Part shown: positions 1-8,637 of the stretch, in pieces
Position numbering within the stretch: the first letter of the stretch is position 1
Layout: every line of letters starts with the position of its first letter
Assembly (NCBI GenBank): GCA_964424115.1
Contig: CAYRHN010000012.1
Coordinates: 67,840 to 131,839 of the forward strand
Length of the DNA stretch: 64,000 bases
Origin: CAYRHN01 sp964424115
GTDB lineage: Bacteria > Chloroflexota > Anaerolineae > Anaerolineales > Anaerolineaceae
Direction: 5' to 3'
Made by a program: the position numbers and the translations under genes
The notes under the pieces: model-generated
The model's database searches: none
Seen by the model: only the letters and a program-made list of their open reading frames with translations
What the model was told of the DNA's origin: nothing

Positions 1-812
1 GTCATGATGATGGCGCCTACAAAGCGGGTGGAGACGCCCCAGGAGGTGGTCCAGCAGTACTGCTGCTGGTTGTTCACATCCAGGTACTGGATGTCGAAGG
101 CTTTGGCGAAGTTCTGCCCCAGATTGTGCGAGGTGCCGGACTGGAGCGCCTTGGTGTCGCCCATCATCGCTTCGATGGTGTAGGAGCGCACCGCACCGGC
201 GAACTTCTCGGTCTCGCTCTTGCGCCCGGGAATGACCGGCACGGCCGCGTCATCCACCGCGAAACGGGTGTAGATCTCCAGCATGCGGCGGGTCTCTTCT
301 TCGGCCTCCTCGGCGGTGGCATGGGCGGTGTGGCCTTCCTGCCAGTAGAATTCCAGCGTGCGCAAGAACAGGCGCGTGCGCATCTCCCAGCGCACCACAT
401 TGGCCCACTGGTTGATCAGCACCGGCAGGTCGCGGTAGGATTTGATCCACTTGGCGTACATGTGGCCGATGATCGTCTCGGAGGTGGGGCGCACCACCAG
501 CGGTTCTTCCAGAGTCTCACCGCCGCCGATGGTCACCACGGCCAGCTCGGGGGCGAAACCCTCCACATGTTCCTTCTCCTTTTCCAGGAAGGACATGGGG
601 ATGAAGAGCGGGAAGGCGGCATTCATGTGCCCGGTGGCCTTGAAGCGCCGGTCGAGGGAGGACTGGATGTTCTCCCACAGGCTCCAGCCGTAAGGGCGGA
701 CGACCATGCAGCCGCGCACGGGGGCGTAATCGGCCAGCTCGGCGCGCTGCACCAGGGTGTTGTACCACTCGGAATAATTTTCACTGCGGGAAGGTAATTT
801 TTCGTCACTCAT
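1..812 (-). CDS. proS: Prolyl-tRNA synthetase, archaeal/eukaryotic type (3' end outside window)
   Basis: Charges tRNA-Pro with proline in the cytoplasm. The gene runs off the left edge, so only about 270 N-terminal residues are visible. Translation from the ATG at 812 begins MSDEKLPSRSENYSEW and contains class II synthetase motifs: motif 1 region (HMNAAFPLFIPMSF), the RPTSE motif, motif 2 (NVVRWEMRTRLFLRTLEF) and the GTSHNLGQNFAKAF segment. The RAELADYAPVRG start and the lack of an early editing insertion match the short Thermus/archaeal type rather than the longer E. coli type. A GGAG lies 9 nt before the start. A hairpin repeat (839-910) separates it from the upstream LOG gene. Confidence 0.95.
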   Translation of the reverse strand, partial: MSDEKLPSRSENYSEWYNTLVQRAELADYAPVRGCMVVRPYGWSLWENIQSSLDRRFKATGHMNAAFPLFIPMSFLEKEKEHVEGFAPELAVVTIGGGETLEEPLVVRPTSETIIGHMYAKWIKSYRDLPVLINQWANVVRWEMRTRLFLRTLEFYWQEGHTAHATAEEAEEETRRMLEIYTRFAVDDAAVPVIPGRKSETEKFAGAVRSYTIEAMMGDTKALQSGTSHNLGQNFAKAFDIQYLDVNNQQQYCWTTSWGVSTRFVGAIIM

Positions 813-838
813 CGGTCCATACTCCATAGAAAAGATTC

Positions 839-910
839 ACCACAAAGGAACAAAGGCGCAAAGTACACGAAGGTTTCTAAGTCCATTTTCGCGTCTTTGT
901 GTATGTGTGG
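839..910. repeat. Intergenic hairpin repeat, CACCACGAAG family
   Basis: The left side (CACCACAAAGGAACAAAGGC) is followed after a short spacer by a roughly complementary right side (CGCGTCTTTGTGTATGTGTGG). Related copies are at 16596-16687, 18624-18710, 29460-29520 and 39031-39116. They form imperfect long hairpins between genes and could act as terminators or mRNA 3' stabilisers. Mobility is not shown. Confidence 0.7.
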
Positions 911-911
911 C

Positions 912-1445
912 CTATTTTAATATTAATAGTTCCACGGCTTTCTCCACGCTGGGGGCGAACTGCACCATGCGGCGGTGCTTTTCCTGCACGTAGCCTTGCT
1001 GCGTATCCAGGAAGGTCTGGATGGTCTGCTGCCAGCCGTTGCCGACCAGGATCAGCGGGCGGGCGGGGGTAGCTTCGATCAGCATGCGGTTCCACAGCAG
1101 GGCGACCTCCACCAGCGTGCCCACCCCGCCGGGCAGGGCAATGGCGGCCTCGCAGCCGTCCATCAGGCGGATCAGGCGCTCGTCCAGCGTCTCGCAGCGC
1201 CACTCCTCGCGCACCCAGGCGTTGGCTTTCACCTTGCGCCAGCGTTCGATCTCCGCGCAGGTCACGCCGATCACGTGCCCGCCGGCCTCGGCGGCGCCTT
1301 TAGAGGTGGCTTCCATCGTGCCGATGTAGCCGCCGGTCAGCACGGTGTGCCCGGCCAGCGCCAGCAGGCGCCCCAGGCGTTCGGCCTCAGCGTAGGCGGG
1401 TTCAGAAGGCAGCGGGTTGGCCCCGCCAAAGACGGTCACATTCAT
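912..1445 (-). CDS. LOG-family / TIGR00725-like nucleotide-binding protein
   Basis: A 177-residue Rossmann-fold protein of the LOG (lysine decarboxylase-like) family. Characterised members are cytokinin-activating nucleoside-5'-monophosphate phosphoribohydrolases. Visible motifs are the N-terminal VFGGANPLPSEPAY strand and the PGGVGTLVEV family signature near residue 125. The ATG at 1445 is chosen because it overlaps the stop of the upstream MazG-like gene by 4 nt (ATGA), implying translational coupling; the longer frame upstream of it only shadows that gene. Pairing with a nucleotide pyrophosphohydrolase suggests nucleotide salvage or house-cleaning. The substrate cannot be told from sequence. 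Confidence 0.85.
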   Translation of the reverse strand: MNVTVFGGANPLPSEPAYAEAERLGRLLALAGHTVLTGGYIGTMEATSKGAAEAGGHVIGVTCAEIERWRKVKANAWVREEWRCETLDERLIRLMDGCEAAIALPGGVGTLVEVALLWNRMLIEATPARPLILVGNGWQQTIQTFLDTQQGYVQEKHRRMVQFAPSVEKAVELLILK

Positions 1446-1750
1446 TTTTCGTCGTCCCAAGTGCGTTGGTAGTTGATTTGCAGCTTGTCCAGGATGGCCT
1501 GCTCCAGGTCGATGCCGGTCACGGAAGCCAGCTGGAGGAGGTACAGGGCCACATCGGCTAGCTCGCCGGCCAATTCGGGCCGGTTGGGCGATTCTTCCGC
1601 CCATTGGAAATGCTCCAGCACCTCGGCGGCTTCCAGGCTGAGCGAAATGGCAATATTGCGCGGGGTTTGCGGACGCAGGCTTTCGGCCTTGTACCACCCC
1701 TTCGCGCCGACAAAGTTGTGCATCGCCTGGGTCAGCTCTTTGAGGTCCAT
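1442..1750 (-). CDS. MazG-like nucleotide pyrophosphohydrolase
   Basis: A 102-residue all-alpha NTP pyrophosphohydrolase-like protein, which would hydrolyse non-canonical or surplus (d)NTPs to monophosphates. The EAAEVLEHFQW segment and the later ELADVALYLLQLAS segment give the metal-binding ExxE...ExxD pattern of MazG/iMazG proteins. Length fits the single-domain type. It is the first gene of a two-gene unit with the LOG-family gene. There is no Shine-Dalgarno; TATAAT ends 9 nt before the ATG, so a leaderless or nearly leaderless transcript is likely. Confidence 0.85.
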   Translation of the reverse strand: MDLKELTQAMHNFVGAKGWYKAESLRPQTPRNIAISLSLEAAEVLEHFQWAEESPNRPELAGELADVALYLLQLASVTGIDLEQAILDKLQINYQRTWDDEK

Positions 1751-1759
1751 TGAGGGATA

Positions 1760-1765
1760 ATTATA
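1760..1765 (-). promoter_or_regulatory. -10 hexamer for leaderless MazG-like mRNA
   Basis: A perfect TATAAT on the minus strand ends 9 nt before the start codon at 1750. The expected transcription start would fall at or next to the ATG. No convincing -35 was identified. Confidence 0.5.
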
Positions 1766-1789
1766 CTATATGTAGAGGGGAGTGGCGCC

Positions 1790-4700
1790 TCAGCGTTTGA
1801 TCATGGGCAGGAAGAGCAGAGATTGTTGTTTTTCACCGGCCAGGGCAAACTGGCCAGATTTGCAAACCTGCACCGTCAACAGGTTGTTAACCGGGTCGCG
1901 CTCATAGCTGCCCGGGGTGCCGCAGGTGGCGGCTGCGTCCGTCCAGGCTGCGCCGTCCCAGTAGAGCAGGACCAACGAGTCTTCCTCCACCCGGTACACC
2001 CGGCCTTGTTCATCCAGCCTGACCGCGCCTGTATCCGGCGCATAGGAGGCGCTGATGGTGAAAGGCGCCGCAAAGGTGTAATCGGATTTGACCACCGGGC
2101 TGACCTCAAGGTTAAAGGCGAGGTTCATGAATAGGAAGTCGTTCCATAGATCGTGAGCAGGCGCGCTGCGTGGAATGTAGGTGATCGTCATTCCAGCCGG
2201 AGCAGCTCCGTTTGGGAAGACGAGGGTTACCTGTCCATCCCGGGCTGCCAACCCGCCCCCGCTGCCGGTCAGCACCGTGCTGGTGGCCTGGGTCAGGAAC
2301 CAGTCCGGGTCTTTGGCTGCCAGGAAGGAGGAGGTTTCCGCATCCATGCCGGAGACATCCAGGCGGTTGTAACCGAGGTTAAGCGTGTAATCTCCCTGCC
2401 AGGAATTCATCGTGGGGTCCGGCAGCCCCATCAGGTTGGTGATATTTGCCTGGACGGCGCCGTCAAACTGGTTGTTTTCCAGGCTCAGGGCGATCAGGCA
2501 GGTCAGGTCGCCCAGCCAGCCGGGAAAAGCGCCACCGAGCAGGTTGTCGGCTAGGTAGAGGGTTTGCAGCCCAATCAGATTTTGAAATTCAGCCGGGACA
2601 GCTCCTTCCAACTGGTTATGATTCAGGGAAAGGTGTTTCAAGTTGGGTAGGCTCCCGAACGAGGTGGGAATATTGCCGCTGAGCAGGTTGTGGTCCAGCG
2701 AGATCCTTTCCAGGCCGGTGAGGTCTCCCAGCCAGGCGGGAATGCTGCCGCTCAACTGGTTGTTGGAAAGGTTGATCTCCTTCAGGACGGTCAGCGCCTG
2801 CAATTCGGCGGGAATGTTTCCGCTCAACTGGTTGTGATCCAGGGTGAGCTTGCTCAGTTTGCTCAGGCTGCCCAGCGCGGCCGGGATGGAGCCTTCCAAC
2901 CGGTTTTTTTCCAGGTGCAGCTCGGTCAGGTTGGTGAAGGTCCCCAGCCAATCGGGGATGGGGCCGGTAAGGGAATTATCAGAGAGATTGAGTGATTCCA
3001 GCTTGGTCAGGGTCTGCAATTCCGAGGGGATGGCCCCGCTCAGCCTGTTCTTGTATAAGTGAAGGCTGATCAGGTTAGAGAGATTGCCCAGCTCGGGCGG
3101 GATCGCGCCGCTGAACTGGTTCCATTCCATCCATAAGATCCTTAAAAGCGGCAGGTTTCCCAGCCAGGCGGGCAGGCTGCCGGTCAACTGGTTCCCGTAC
3201 AGGGATAAAACCTGCAGCGAGGTCAGGTTTTGAAGCTGGGAAGGGATCGCCCCGCTCAGGGAGTTGTTGCCCAGATCCAGATAGATCAGCCGGCTGAGGT
3301 TACTCAATTCGGCGGGAATGGCGCCGGTTAAGTAATACAGGTTCAATTCCAGGAAGACAACATGCTGCTCGGAGACGGTCACCCCCAACCATGTGCCCGG
3401 GTCGTTGGTCTTAAGCCAGTTGCGATCCTCCCGCCAGCCTGGGCCGTTGGTTGTGTTGTAGAGGGTCACCAGCGCCTCGCACTCGGAAAGAGGAATAAAG
3501 CTTTGGTCTGCGCAGGTGGTGAACCTTTGCAGTTGGGTGGTCTGCCAGTCCGGGTCGTTGGCATCCAGGAAGTTCTTCAGGTCGGTGGTAAGCCAGGCGC
3601 CCGAGGTGGAAAAGAAATTGTTGCTCAGATCCAGTCCGTAATTCCAGCACGCCGGGGGAGAACAAAGCCCGCTCAGGTTGGTCAGCGCTTGCGGGATCTC
3701 GCCTTCAAAATAATTTTCGCGCAGGTTCAACTGCTGGAGCTGGGACATAGTCCCCAAATAGGCGGGCAGGCTGCCGCTCAATTTGTTGGTTGCCAGGTTC
3801 AACCCGGTCAATTGCACCAGGCTGCTCCATGCGGCGGGGAGGCTGCCGGTGAAGCGGTTGTTGGCAAGGTTGAGAGTGGTCAGGCTGCTCAGATTGCCGA
3901 TCCATTCAGGCAGCGGCCCGGAAAGCTGGTTCGCTTCCAGAGATAGCGTGGTCAGCCCGGTCAGGTCGGCAAGCTGGGCGGGCAGCACGCCGGTCAGCCG
4001 GTTCCAGGTCAGGCTCAGGCCGGTCACATGCCCGCCGGTGATGGTCACCCCGTGCCACATCTTCGGGCGGCCGGATTCCAGCCAGTGATCCTGCACCCAC
4101 CAGGCTGTCCCGCCGGTGGACTGGTAGAGCGCCACCAGCGCGCTGCATTCGGCAGCCGGGATTTGGGTGACCTCCGCGCAGGAGGTGAAGGGGATCCATT
4201 GGGTCTCCTTCCAATCCGGGTCCCTGCCCGCCAGGAAGGCCTCCAGCTCAGGAGAAAGCCCGCTGGTCTCCAGGATGTTGAACCCCAGGTCAAGGCGGTA
4301 CTGCCCGCTGCATGGGGCTTTGACAGATCCATCACACAGGTTGGTCAGATTGGCCAGGCTGGCAGGAACGGCTCCGGTCAGCTGGTTCCCGTTGAGATAG
4401 AGGTTATACAGGTTGGAGAGGTTCCCCAATTCGGAGGGGATCTCTCCGCTGAACTGGTTATTGCTCAGGCTCAACGTATCCAGGAGGGGCAGGCTTCCCA
4501 GTCCGCCCGGGATGGTGCCGCTTAACTGGTTATTCGCAAGCCACAGGTTGGTCAGAGAGGTCAAATTCTGGAACTCGGGCGGAATAATGCCAAATAAGTC
4601 GTTGGAACCCAGGTTCAGGTTGGACAGGTTAGTCAGGCTGCCCAATTGGGCAGGGATGGTTCCGGTCAGATCGTTCCCGCCCAGGTTTAATGAATATAAC

Positions 4701-5101
4701 TGAGCCAGGTTGCCAAAATTCTTGGGGATCCCTCCGCTGAGGCCGTTCCCGCTCAGGTTCAGCTCGGTCAGGAAAATTAAGTCTCCGATGACCGGGGGAA
4801 TGCTGCCTTTCAACCCATTATTTTGCAGGTTAAGGCCGGTGACATGCCCTTCAAAGACAGTCACTCCGTACCACGTTCCGGGTTCGTCATTTTCCAGCCA
4901 GTTGGTCTTCTGGCTCCACCCGGGACCTTTGGTCTGGTTGAAGACGGTCACCAGGGCTTCACATTCGGTTTGCGGGATCTCGCTGACCAGCGCGCAATCC
5001 ACGCCTTTTGAGCCGGACGGGAGAGAATGGGACTGCGCGGATGGGAAAATAAGTCCGCCCAGGCTGGCGAGAACAACCAACACGCGAAGGATAGTAAGCA
5101 T
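1790..5101 (-). CDS. Secreted leucine-rich repeat protein with three tandem LRR modules
   Basis: 1,103 residues. The N-terminus MLTILRVLVVLASLGGLIFP is a signal peptide. About 35 plant-type LRR units follow (LxxLxLxxNxLxGxIPxxLGxL pattern) in three modules. Each module opens with a Cys header (C-x7-10-EC-x2-LV, then GPGW or TAWW, then NWL/HWL) at about residues 36, 307 and 529, and each closes with a DPDW-x2-TQ segment. Module three is the longest. From about residue 935 comes a beta-rich C-terminal domain, ending in LLFLPMIKR, a tail I recall on many secreted Anaerolineae proteins. It is probably extracellular and involved in binding; the ligand is unknown. Good SD (GAGGT) 6 nt before the ATG. 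Confidence 0.9.
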   Translation of the reverse strand: MLTILRVLVVLASLGGLIFPSAQSHSLPSGSKGVDCALVSEIPQTECEALVTVFNQTKGPGWSQKTNWLENDEPGTWYGVTVFEGHVTGLNLQNNGLKGSIPPVIGDLIFLTELNLSGNGLSGGIPKNFGNLAQLYSLNLGGNDLTGTIPAQLGSLTNLSNLNLGSNDLFGIIPPEFQNLTSLTNLWLANNQLSGTIPGGLGSLPLLDTLSLSNNQFSGEIPSELGNLSNLYNLYLNGNQLTGAVPASLANLTNLCDGSVKAPCSGQYRLDLGFNILETSGLSPELEAFLAGRDPDWKETQWIPFTSCAEVTQIPAAECSALVALYQSTGGTAWWVQDHWLESGRPKMWHGVTITGGHVTGLSLTWNRLTGVLPAQLADLTGLTTLSLEANQLSGPLPEWIGNLSSLTTLNLANNRFTGSLPAAWSSLVQLTGLNLATNKLSGSLPAYLGTMSQLQQLNLRENYFEGEIPQALTNLSGLCSPPACWNYGLDLSNNFFSTSGAWLTTDLKNFLDANDPDWQTTQLQRFTTCADQSFIPLSECEALVTLYNTTNGPGWREDRNWLKTNDPGTWLGVTVSEQHVVFLELNLYYLTGAIPAELSNLSRLIYLDLGNNSLSGAIPSQLQNLTSLQVLSLYGNQLTGSLPAWLGNLPLLRILWMEWNQFSGAIPPELGNLSNLISLHLYKNRLSGAIPSELQTLTKLESLNLSDNSLTGPIPDWLGTFTNLTELHLEKNRLEGSIPAALGSLSKLSKLTLDHNQLSGNIPAELQALTVLKEINLSNNQLSGSIPAWLGDLTGLERISLDHNLLSGNIPTSFGSLPNLKHLSLNHNQLEGAVPAEFQNLIGLQTLYLADNLLGGAFPGWLGDLTCLIALSLENNQFDGAVQANITNLMGLPDPTMNSWQGDYTLNLGYNRLDVSGMDAETSSFLAAKDPDWFLTQATSTVLTGSGGGLAARDGQVTLVFPNGAAPAGMTITYIPRSAPAHDLWNDFLFMNLAFNLEVSPVVKSDYTFAAPFTISASYAPDTGAVRLDEQGRVYRVEEDSLVLLYWDGAAWTDAAATCGTPGSYERDPVNNLLTVQVCKSGQFALAGEKQQSLLFLPMIKR

Positions 5102-5231
5102 TGGGTACCTCGGAAGGGAAAAGGATGATAAAGGTTAAGGGGGGATTTTCCCCCACGCATTCAGCTAAGCAGAGTATAGCGGTTTCTTCCGTGCGATGCA
5201 AGAAAAAATTCTTCGGATTTGATTTATGGTA

Positions 5232-5237
5232 TATACT
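5232..5237 (+). promoter_or_regulatory. -10 hexamer for leaderless lipoprotein mRNA
   Basis: TATACT ends 6 nt before the ATG at 5244, and no Shine-Dalgarno is present. The spacing fits transcription starting on the start codon. Confidence 0.4.
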
Positions 5238-5243
5238 TGATAT

Positions 5244-6527
5244 ATGAAACTCCGCGTAGTGTCTTTCCTGTTGCTGGCTCTGTTGGCTTCCGCCTGCGCT
5301 GCGGCGCCTTCGACCCCCACGCCGACCCTCGAGGAGGAGGTCGCGGTCATGCAGGATTGGTTGGTCATCTACCCCTACAAAGACCTGGCCGAAAAATCCG
5401 ACCTGATCGTGATCGGGCGGCCGGTGCGCGAGCTGGAGATCGTCAACACCGCGCGGGATGTGTGGGACTCCTCGCGGCCCTCCCCCGTGGATTACGGCGT
5501 TGGTCATGTGATCGAGGTGGAGGTGGAGGAAACCTGGCAGGGGCAGGCGCCGGGCACGATCTATGTCACCGAATCCGGCGGAATGCTGCTGGACGGCAAC
5601 CCGGGGCGCGAGCCCACCGCGGAGGAGCTTGCGGCGGCGGAGCAGGTCTACCAGATCGTCCGGCTCCAAATGGGGGAGCGGTATGTCTTCCTTTTGCGTT
5701 GCGCTTCTTATTCGTATAGCCAAATTATCGACCAGGCTATATTGTACACCCCGACCTACATGCCGCAATGGTTCCGCATCCGCGCGGACGGCTGCGCGGT
5801 GGTGGAGAGCAGAACCGAATTTGAAGATGAGTTCCCGCCCCAACTGCTGCAAACCCTGCGCCAACGGCTGGAAGAAAAGGTGGATTACCCCGCAGGCCCG
5901 GGAACCCTGTCCCCACAGCCCGATCCGGAATGCGTGGAAAGCGGGCAGGCGTATCCAATTCAGCCTTTGTTCACCGCAACGCCAGATATTATTCATACAT
6001 CAACTTATCCTTTATCTACAACGCCTCCCATCACTGAAACTCCAATACCTCCCATGTTGGAGAATGGCTGGTATTTGTACAATGACACCGAGGCAGGTTA
6101 CTCTTTCAGCTATCCTGCTGATGCGCATTTTATGACCAGTAGAGACAGCGGAATTAATTATGATATCGTCAGCCTTCAGTTTGAAATCCCTGACGCAAAT
6201 GGCTATCAAGGGATGGAAATTATGGTGATCGATAATCCTGAACAACTTCCTGTCGAAAATGTTCTACAAAGAATATATTCGAATCCGACAGATATCCCCA
6301 GGATTGAAAGTATTAGAGCAACCCTGGGAAAAATCACCATTGCGGGATTGCATGCTTATAAATCAACTTATCGTCCATCCATGTACGAGTTGACAATTTT
6401 AATTCCGCACCAGGATAAGATTTATTATTTCCTTCCCGTGCATGATAATCTGAATTTATTGATGGATCCAAGGGGTTTGAAATTATTTTTTGAGATTCTG
6501 GACACATTTGAATTGGTCGGACCGTAG
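5244..6527 (+). CDS. Putative lipoprotein with PsbP-like C-terminal domain
   Basis: 427 residues. A signal peptide with lipobox LASAC (Cys at about residue 18) predicts a lipid-anchored envelope protein. Residues about 30-220 form a domain of unknown function (LAEKSDLIVIGRPV and a beta-rich VIEVEVEETWQGQAPGTIYV stretch). A Pro/Thr-rich linker leads to residues about 270-427, which begin GWYLYNDTEAGYSFSYPADAHF, a GF-x-SYP opening seen in PsbP-like or lipoprotein DUF domains. Base composition falls sharply from about 5,940: the first part is GC-rich like its neighbours, the second AT-rich with different codon use. This suggests fusion or recombination. Divergent from the LRR gene. Confidence 0.8.
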   Translation: MKLRVVSFLLLALLASACAAAPSTPTPTLEEEVAVMQDWLVIYPYKDLAEKSDLIVIGRPVRELEIVNTARDVWDSSRPSPVDYGVGHVIEVEVEETWQGQAPGTIYVTESGGMLLDGNPGREPTAEELAAAEQVYQIVRLQMGERYVFLLRCASYSYSQIIDQAILYTPTYMPQWFRIRADGCAVVESRTEFEDEFPPQLLQTLRQRLEEKVDYPAGPGTLSPQPDPECVESGQAYPIQPLFTATPDIIHTSTYPLSTTPPITETPIPPMLENGWYLYNDTEAGYSFSYPADAHFMTSRDSGINYDIVSLQFEIPDANGYQGMEIMVIDNPEQLPVENVLQRIYSNPTDIPRIESIRATLGKITIAGLHAYKSTYRPSMYELTILIPHQDKIYYFLPVHDNLNLLMDPRGLKLFFEILDTFELVGP

Positions 6528-6706
6528 CAACAATTGTTGATGTTATATTGAAGTGGGCGGGATACAGGTATGGCAGCCGAGGAGACCGGGCTCAACCTAT
6601 CCATCTCACGCAGAGATGCGGACGGGTAGGAGCAGATCGTCCAGCGTGTAGACCTGCTAATCCAGGAAAGAGAAATAGGGGAATGATCCCCAGGTTTTAT
6701 CCGGCT

Positions 6707-7717
6707 TCATCCGCGTTTATCTGCGGTTGATCGCTTTAGCCACCACAACACCAGCGCCGCCGCCAGCAGGAGGCGCCAGCGGCGCGCAGCCCACAGCCCT
6801 CCGCGCAGCAGCCGGCGGGCTGCGTTGACCCTGCCCAGGTTCTCCGGCAGGGGTGGGGCCGGCTGCTCCCAGTCGAAAGCCGCCAGGCGCGCCAGGAAGC
6901 CTTGCTGAATACAGCCTTCCAGGCTGAATATGAACAGCTCTTTGGCGTGGCGCTGCGCCAGCAGCAGGTCGCGCTGCAATTCCTCCCAGGTCAGCGGGCG
7001 GGTATCCGCCAGCCCCTCGATATCCACCCCGCCGCCGGTTGAGCCGATCCCGATCCCCCCGGCCTCGGCGGCGTAGCTTTCCAGCAGGGCTGCCCCGTAG
7101 GTGCGGGTGAAGCTGGAATACAGCATCAGCACTTCTTGATCGACCGCCAGGTCCAGCACGCCGGCCAGACGCTGCAAGAAAGTGCTGCCCATACGGCGCT
7201 CGTCCAGCATCACGCAGAACTGGTAGCTCTGCGCGCGCAGCCCATCCGCGTGAATTTGCGCCACCAGGGACTGGTACGTCCGGCGGGCGTTCTCCAGCCG
7301 CGCCCCGTCGCCCAGCTTGCCGAGCATGCGCCGCAGCGCGGACAGCGGTTGTCGGGGCAACATCTGGAGCGTGTTAATGTCCGGCTCGATATCCAGACCC
7401 ACCGCCTGCCATTCCAGGCCGTGCTGCCGGCTCCAGGCGCGGAAATCCTGGTAGCGCCGCAATGCCTGAGGAGTGTTGTTCAGGTTGAACCAGTATCCCT
7501 CGGCGTGCGGCAGCAGCAGCCAGGCGGTCAGCGGGATGCCGGCCCGGTTCAGTTTCCGGATCACCTGCGCCCGCCCAGGGGAGAGGTCGATCAGCCCCAC
7601 CGCAAGCCCGGCGCCTATTTGCTGCAAGGTGGGGATCACCTGCGCATCGTCAAAGAGCGCCTCCAGCGCAGGCGCATCCAATTCCACAAAAAAGGTCAGC
7701 GGATGCAGCCCGTCCAC
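6707..7717 (-). CDS. Uncharacterised TIM-barrel-like protein with C-terminal membrane anchor
   Basis: 336 residues; I do not recognise a named family. The pattern resembles a glycosidase-like TIM barrel, with alternating strands and helices, an AVGLDIEPDIN segment near residue 125 (a possible acidic active-site strand) and LTAWLLLPHAEGYWFNLNN near residue 85. The C-terminus WRLLLAAALVLWWLKRS is one membrane segment with a basic tail, a type I-like anchor. The start is GTG at 7717, 13 nt after the ROK kinase stop, so it is the last gene of the S9 peptidase-ROK operon. With a sugar kinase upstream, a role in glycan or sugar handling is plausible but unproven. Confidence 0.7.
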   Translation of the reverse strand: MDGLHPLTFFVELDAPALEALFDDAQVIPTLQQIGAGLAVGLIDLSPGRAQVIRKLNRAGIPLTAWLLLPHAEGYWFNLNNTPQALRRYQDFRAWSRQHGLEWQAVGLDIEPDINTLQMLPRQPLSALRRMLGKLGDGARLENARRTYQSLVAQIHADGLRAQSYQFCVMLDERRMGSTFLQRLAGVLDLAVDQEVLMLYSSFTRTYGAALLESYAAEAGGIGIGSTGGGVDIEGLADTRPLTWEELQRDLLLAQRHAKELFIFSLEGCIQQGFLARLAAFDWEQPAPPLPENLGRVNAARRLLRGGLWAARRWRLLLAAALVLWWLKRSTADKRG

Positions 7718-7730
7718 TGGGCGTCTTTCG

Positions 7731-8633
7731 CTATTTTTCGTTCCACTGCATCGCCAGCGCCAGCGCGCCCAGCCCTCCGGCGCGGCTGCCCAGCGCGGGG
7801 GGAACGATGTAGCTGTCGAGGCCCTCTTCCAGGGCGGGCGAGACGATGTATTGATGCACCAGGATGCGCAGCCACTTGCGAATGAGCGGGAAAAGCTGTG
7901 CCTGCTGCATGATCCCGCCGCCCAGGATGATGCGTTGGGGCGAGAGCACGCACAGGGTGTTGTTCAGCGCCTGGGCGATGTAATGCGCCTCCAGGTCCCA
8001 GGCCGGGTGCTCGGGCGGGAGCAGTTCGGCCGGTTGTCCCCAGCGGTTGCGCATCGCCGGGCCGCTGGCCAGCCCCTCGAAACAATCGGCATGGAAGGGA
8101 CAGATGCCGGGGAAGGGATCGTGGTTAAAATCGTGCGGCAGGCGCATGTGGCCCATCTCGGGGTGCACCAGGCCGTGCAGCGGCTGCCCGTTGATGATGG
8201 CGCCGCCGCCGATGCCGGTGCCGATGGTGTAATAGACGAAGTTCTGCAGCCCGCGCCCTGCGCCCCAGCGTCCCTCGCCCACCGCCGCGGCGTTCACATC
8301 CGTATCGAAAGCCACCGGCAGGTTGAGCGCCTCGCGGATGGGCCCCAGCAGGGGGGTGTTAGCCCAGCCGGGCTTGGGCGTGGCGGTGATGCAGCCGTAG
8401 GTGGGCGAAGCGGGATCCAGTTCCACCGGGCCAAAGCTGCCGATGCCAACTGCCTCCAGCGGCTCGGGCTGGCGTTCGCGCTCCGTCTGGAAGAAGCGGA
8501 TCACCTGCCCCAACGTCTCGGCAGGGGTGGTGGTGGCGAAACGCGCCTCGGCGCGGATGTCGTCCGGGCCGCCGGCGATCATGCAGATGAATTTGGTTCC
8601 TCCGGCTTCGATACTTCCGTAGAGCCTTTTCAT
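7731..8633 (-). CDS. ROK-family sugar kinase (fructokinase-like)
   Basis: 300 residues. ROK kinases phosphorylate hexoses such as fructose or glucose in the cytoplasm. Visible are the N-terminal phosphate loop (GSIEAGGTKFICMIA), the catalytic DTDVNAAAVGE motif, the GTGIGGGAIING loop and a zinc-type segment, HPEMGHMRLPHD followed by CPFHADCFEG. This is the arrangement of bacterial fructokinases. The start at 8633 is preferred over the in-frame 8651 codon because AAGGAGGT (8641-8648) sits 7 nt before it. That SD lies inside the last codons of the upstream S9 peptidase gene, so the two are probably translationally coupled. Confidence 0.92.
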   Translation of the reverse strand: MKRLYGSIEAGGTKFICMIAGGPDDIRAEARFATTTPAETLGQVIRFFQTERERQPEPLEAVGIGSFGPVELDPASPTYGCITATPKPGWANTPLLGPIREALNLPVAFDTDVNAAAVGEGRWGAGRGLQNFVYYTIGTGIGGGAIINGQPLHGLVHPEMGHMRLPHDFNHDPFPGICPFHADCFEGLASGPAMRNRWGQPAELLPPEHPAWDLEAHYIAQALNNTLCVLSPQRIILGGGIMQQAQLFPLIRKWLRILVHQYIVSPALEEGLDSYIVPPALGSRAGGLGALALAMQWNEK

Positions 8634-8637
8634 ATCA

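Noticed and set aside
4959..5996. A 345-residue minus-strand frame across the LRR/lipoprotein gap
   Set aside because: It overlaps the starts of both divergent genes, is Arg/His-rich and has no SD or homology pattern.
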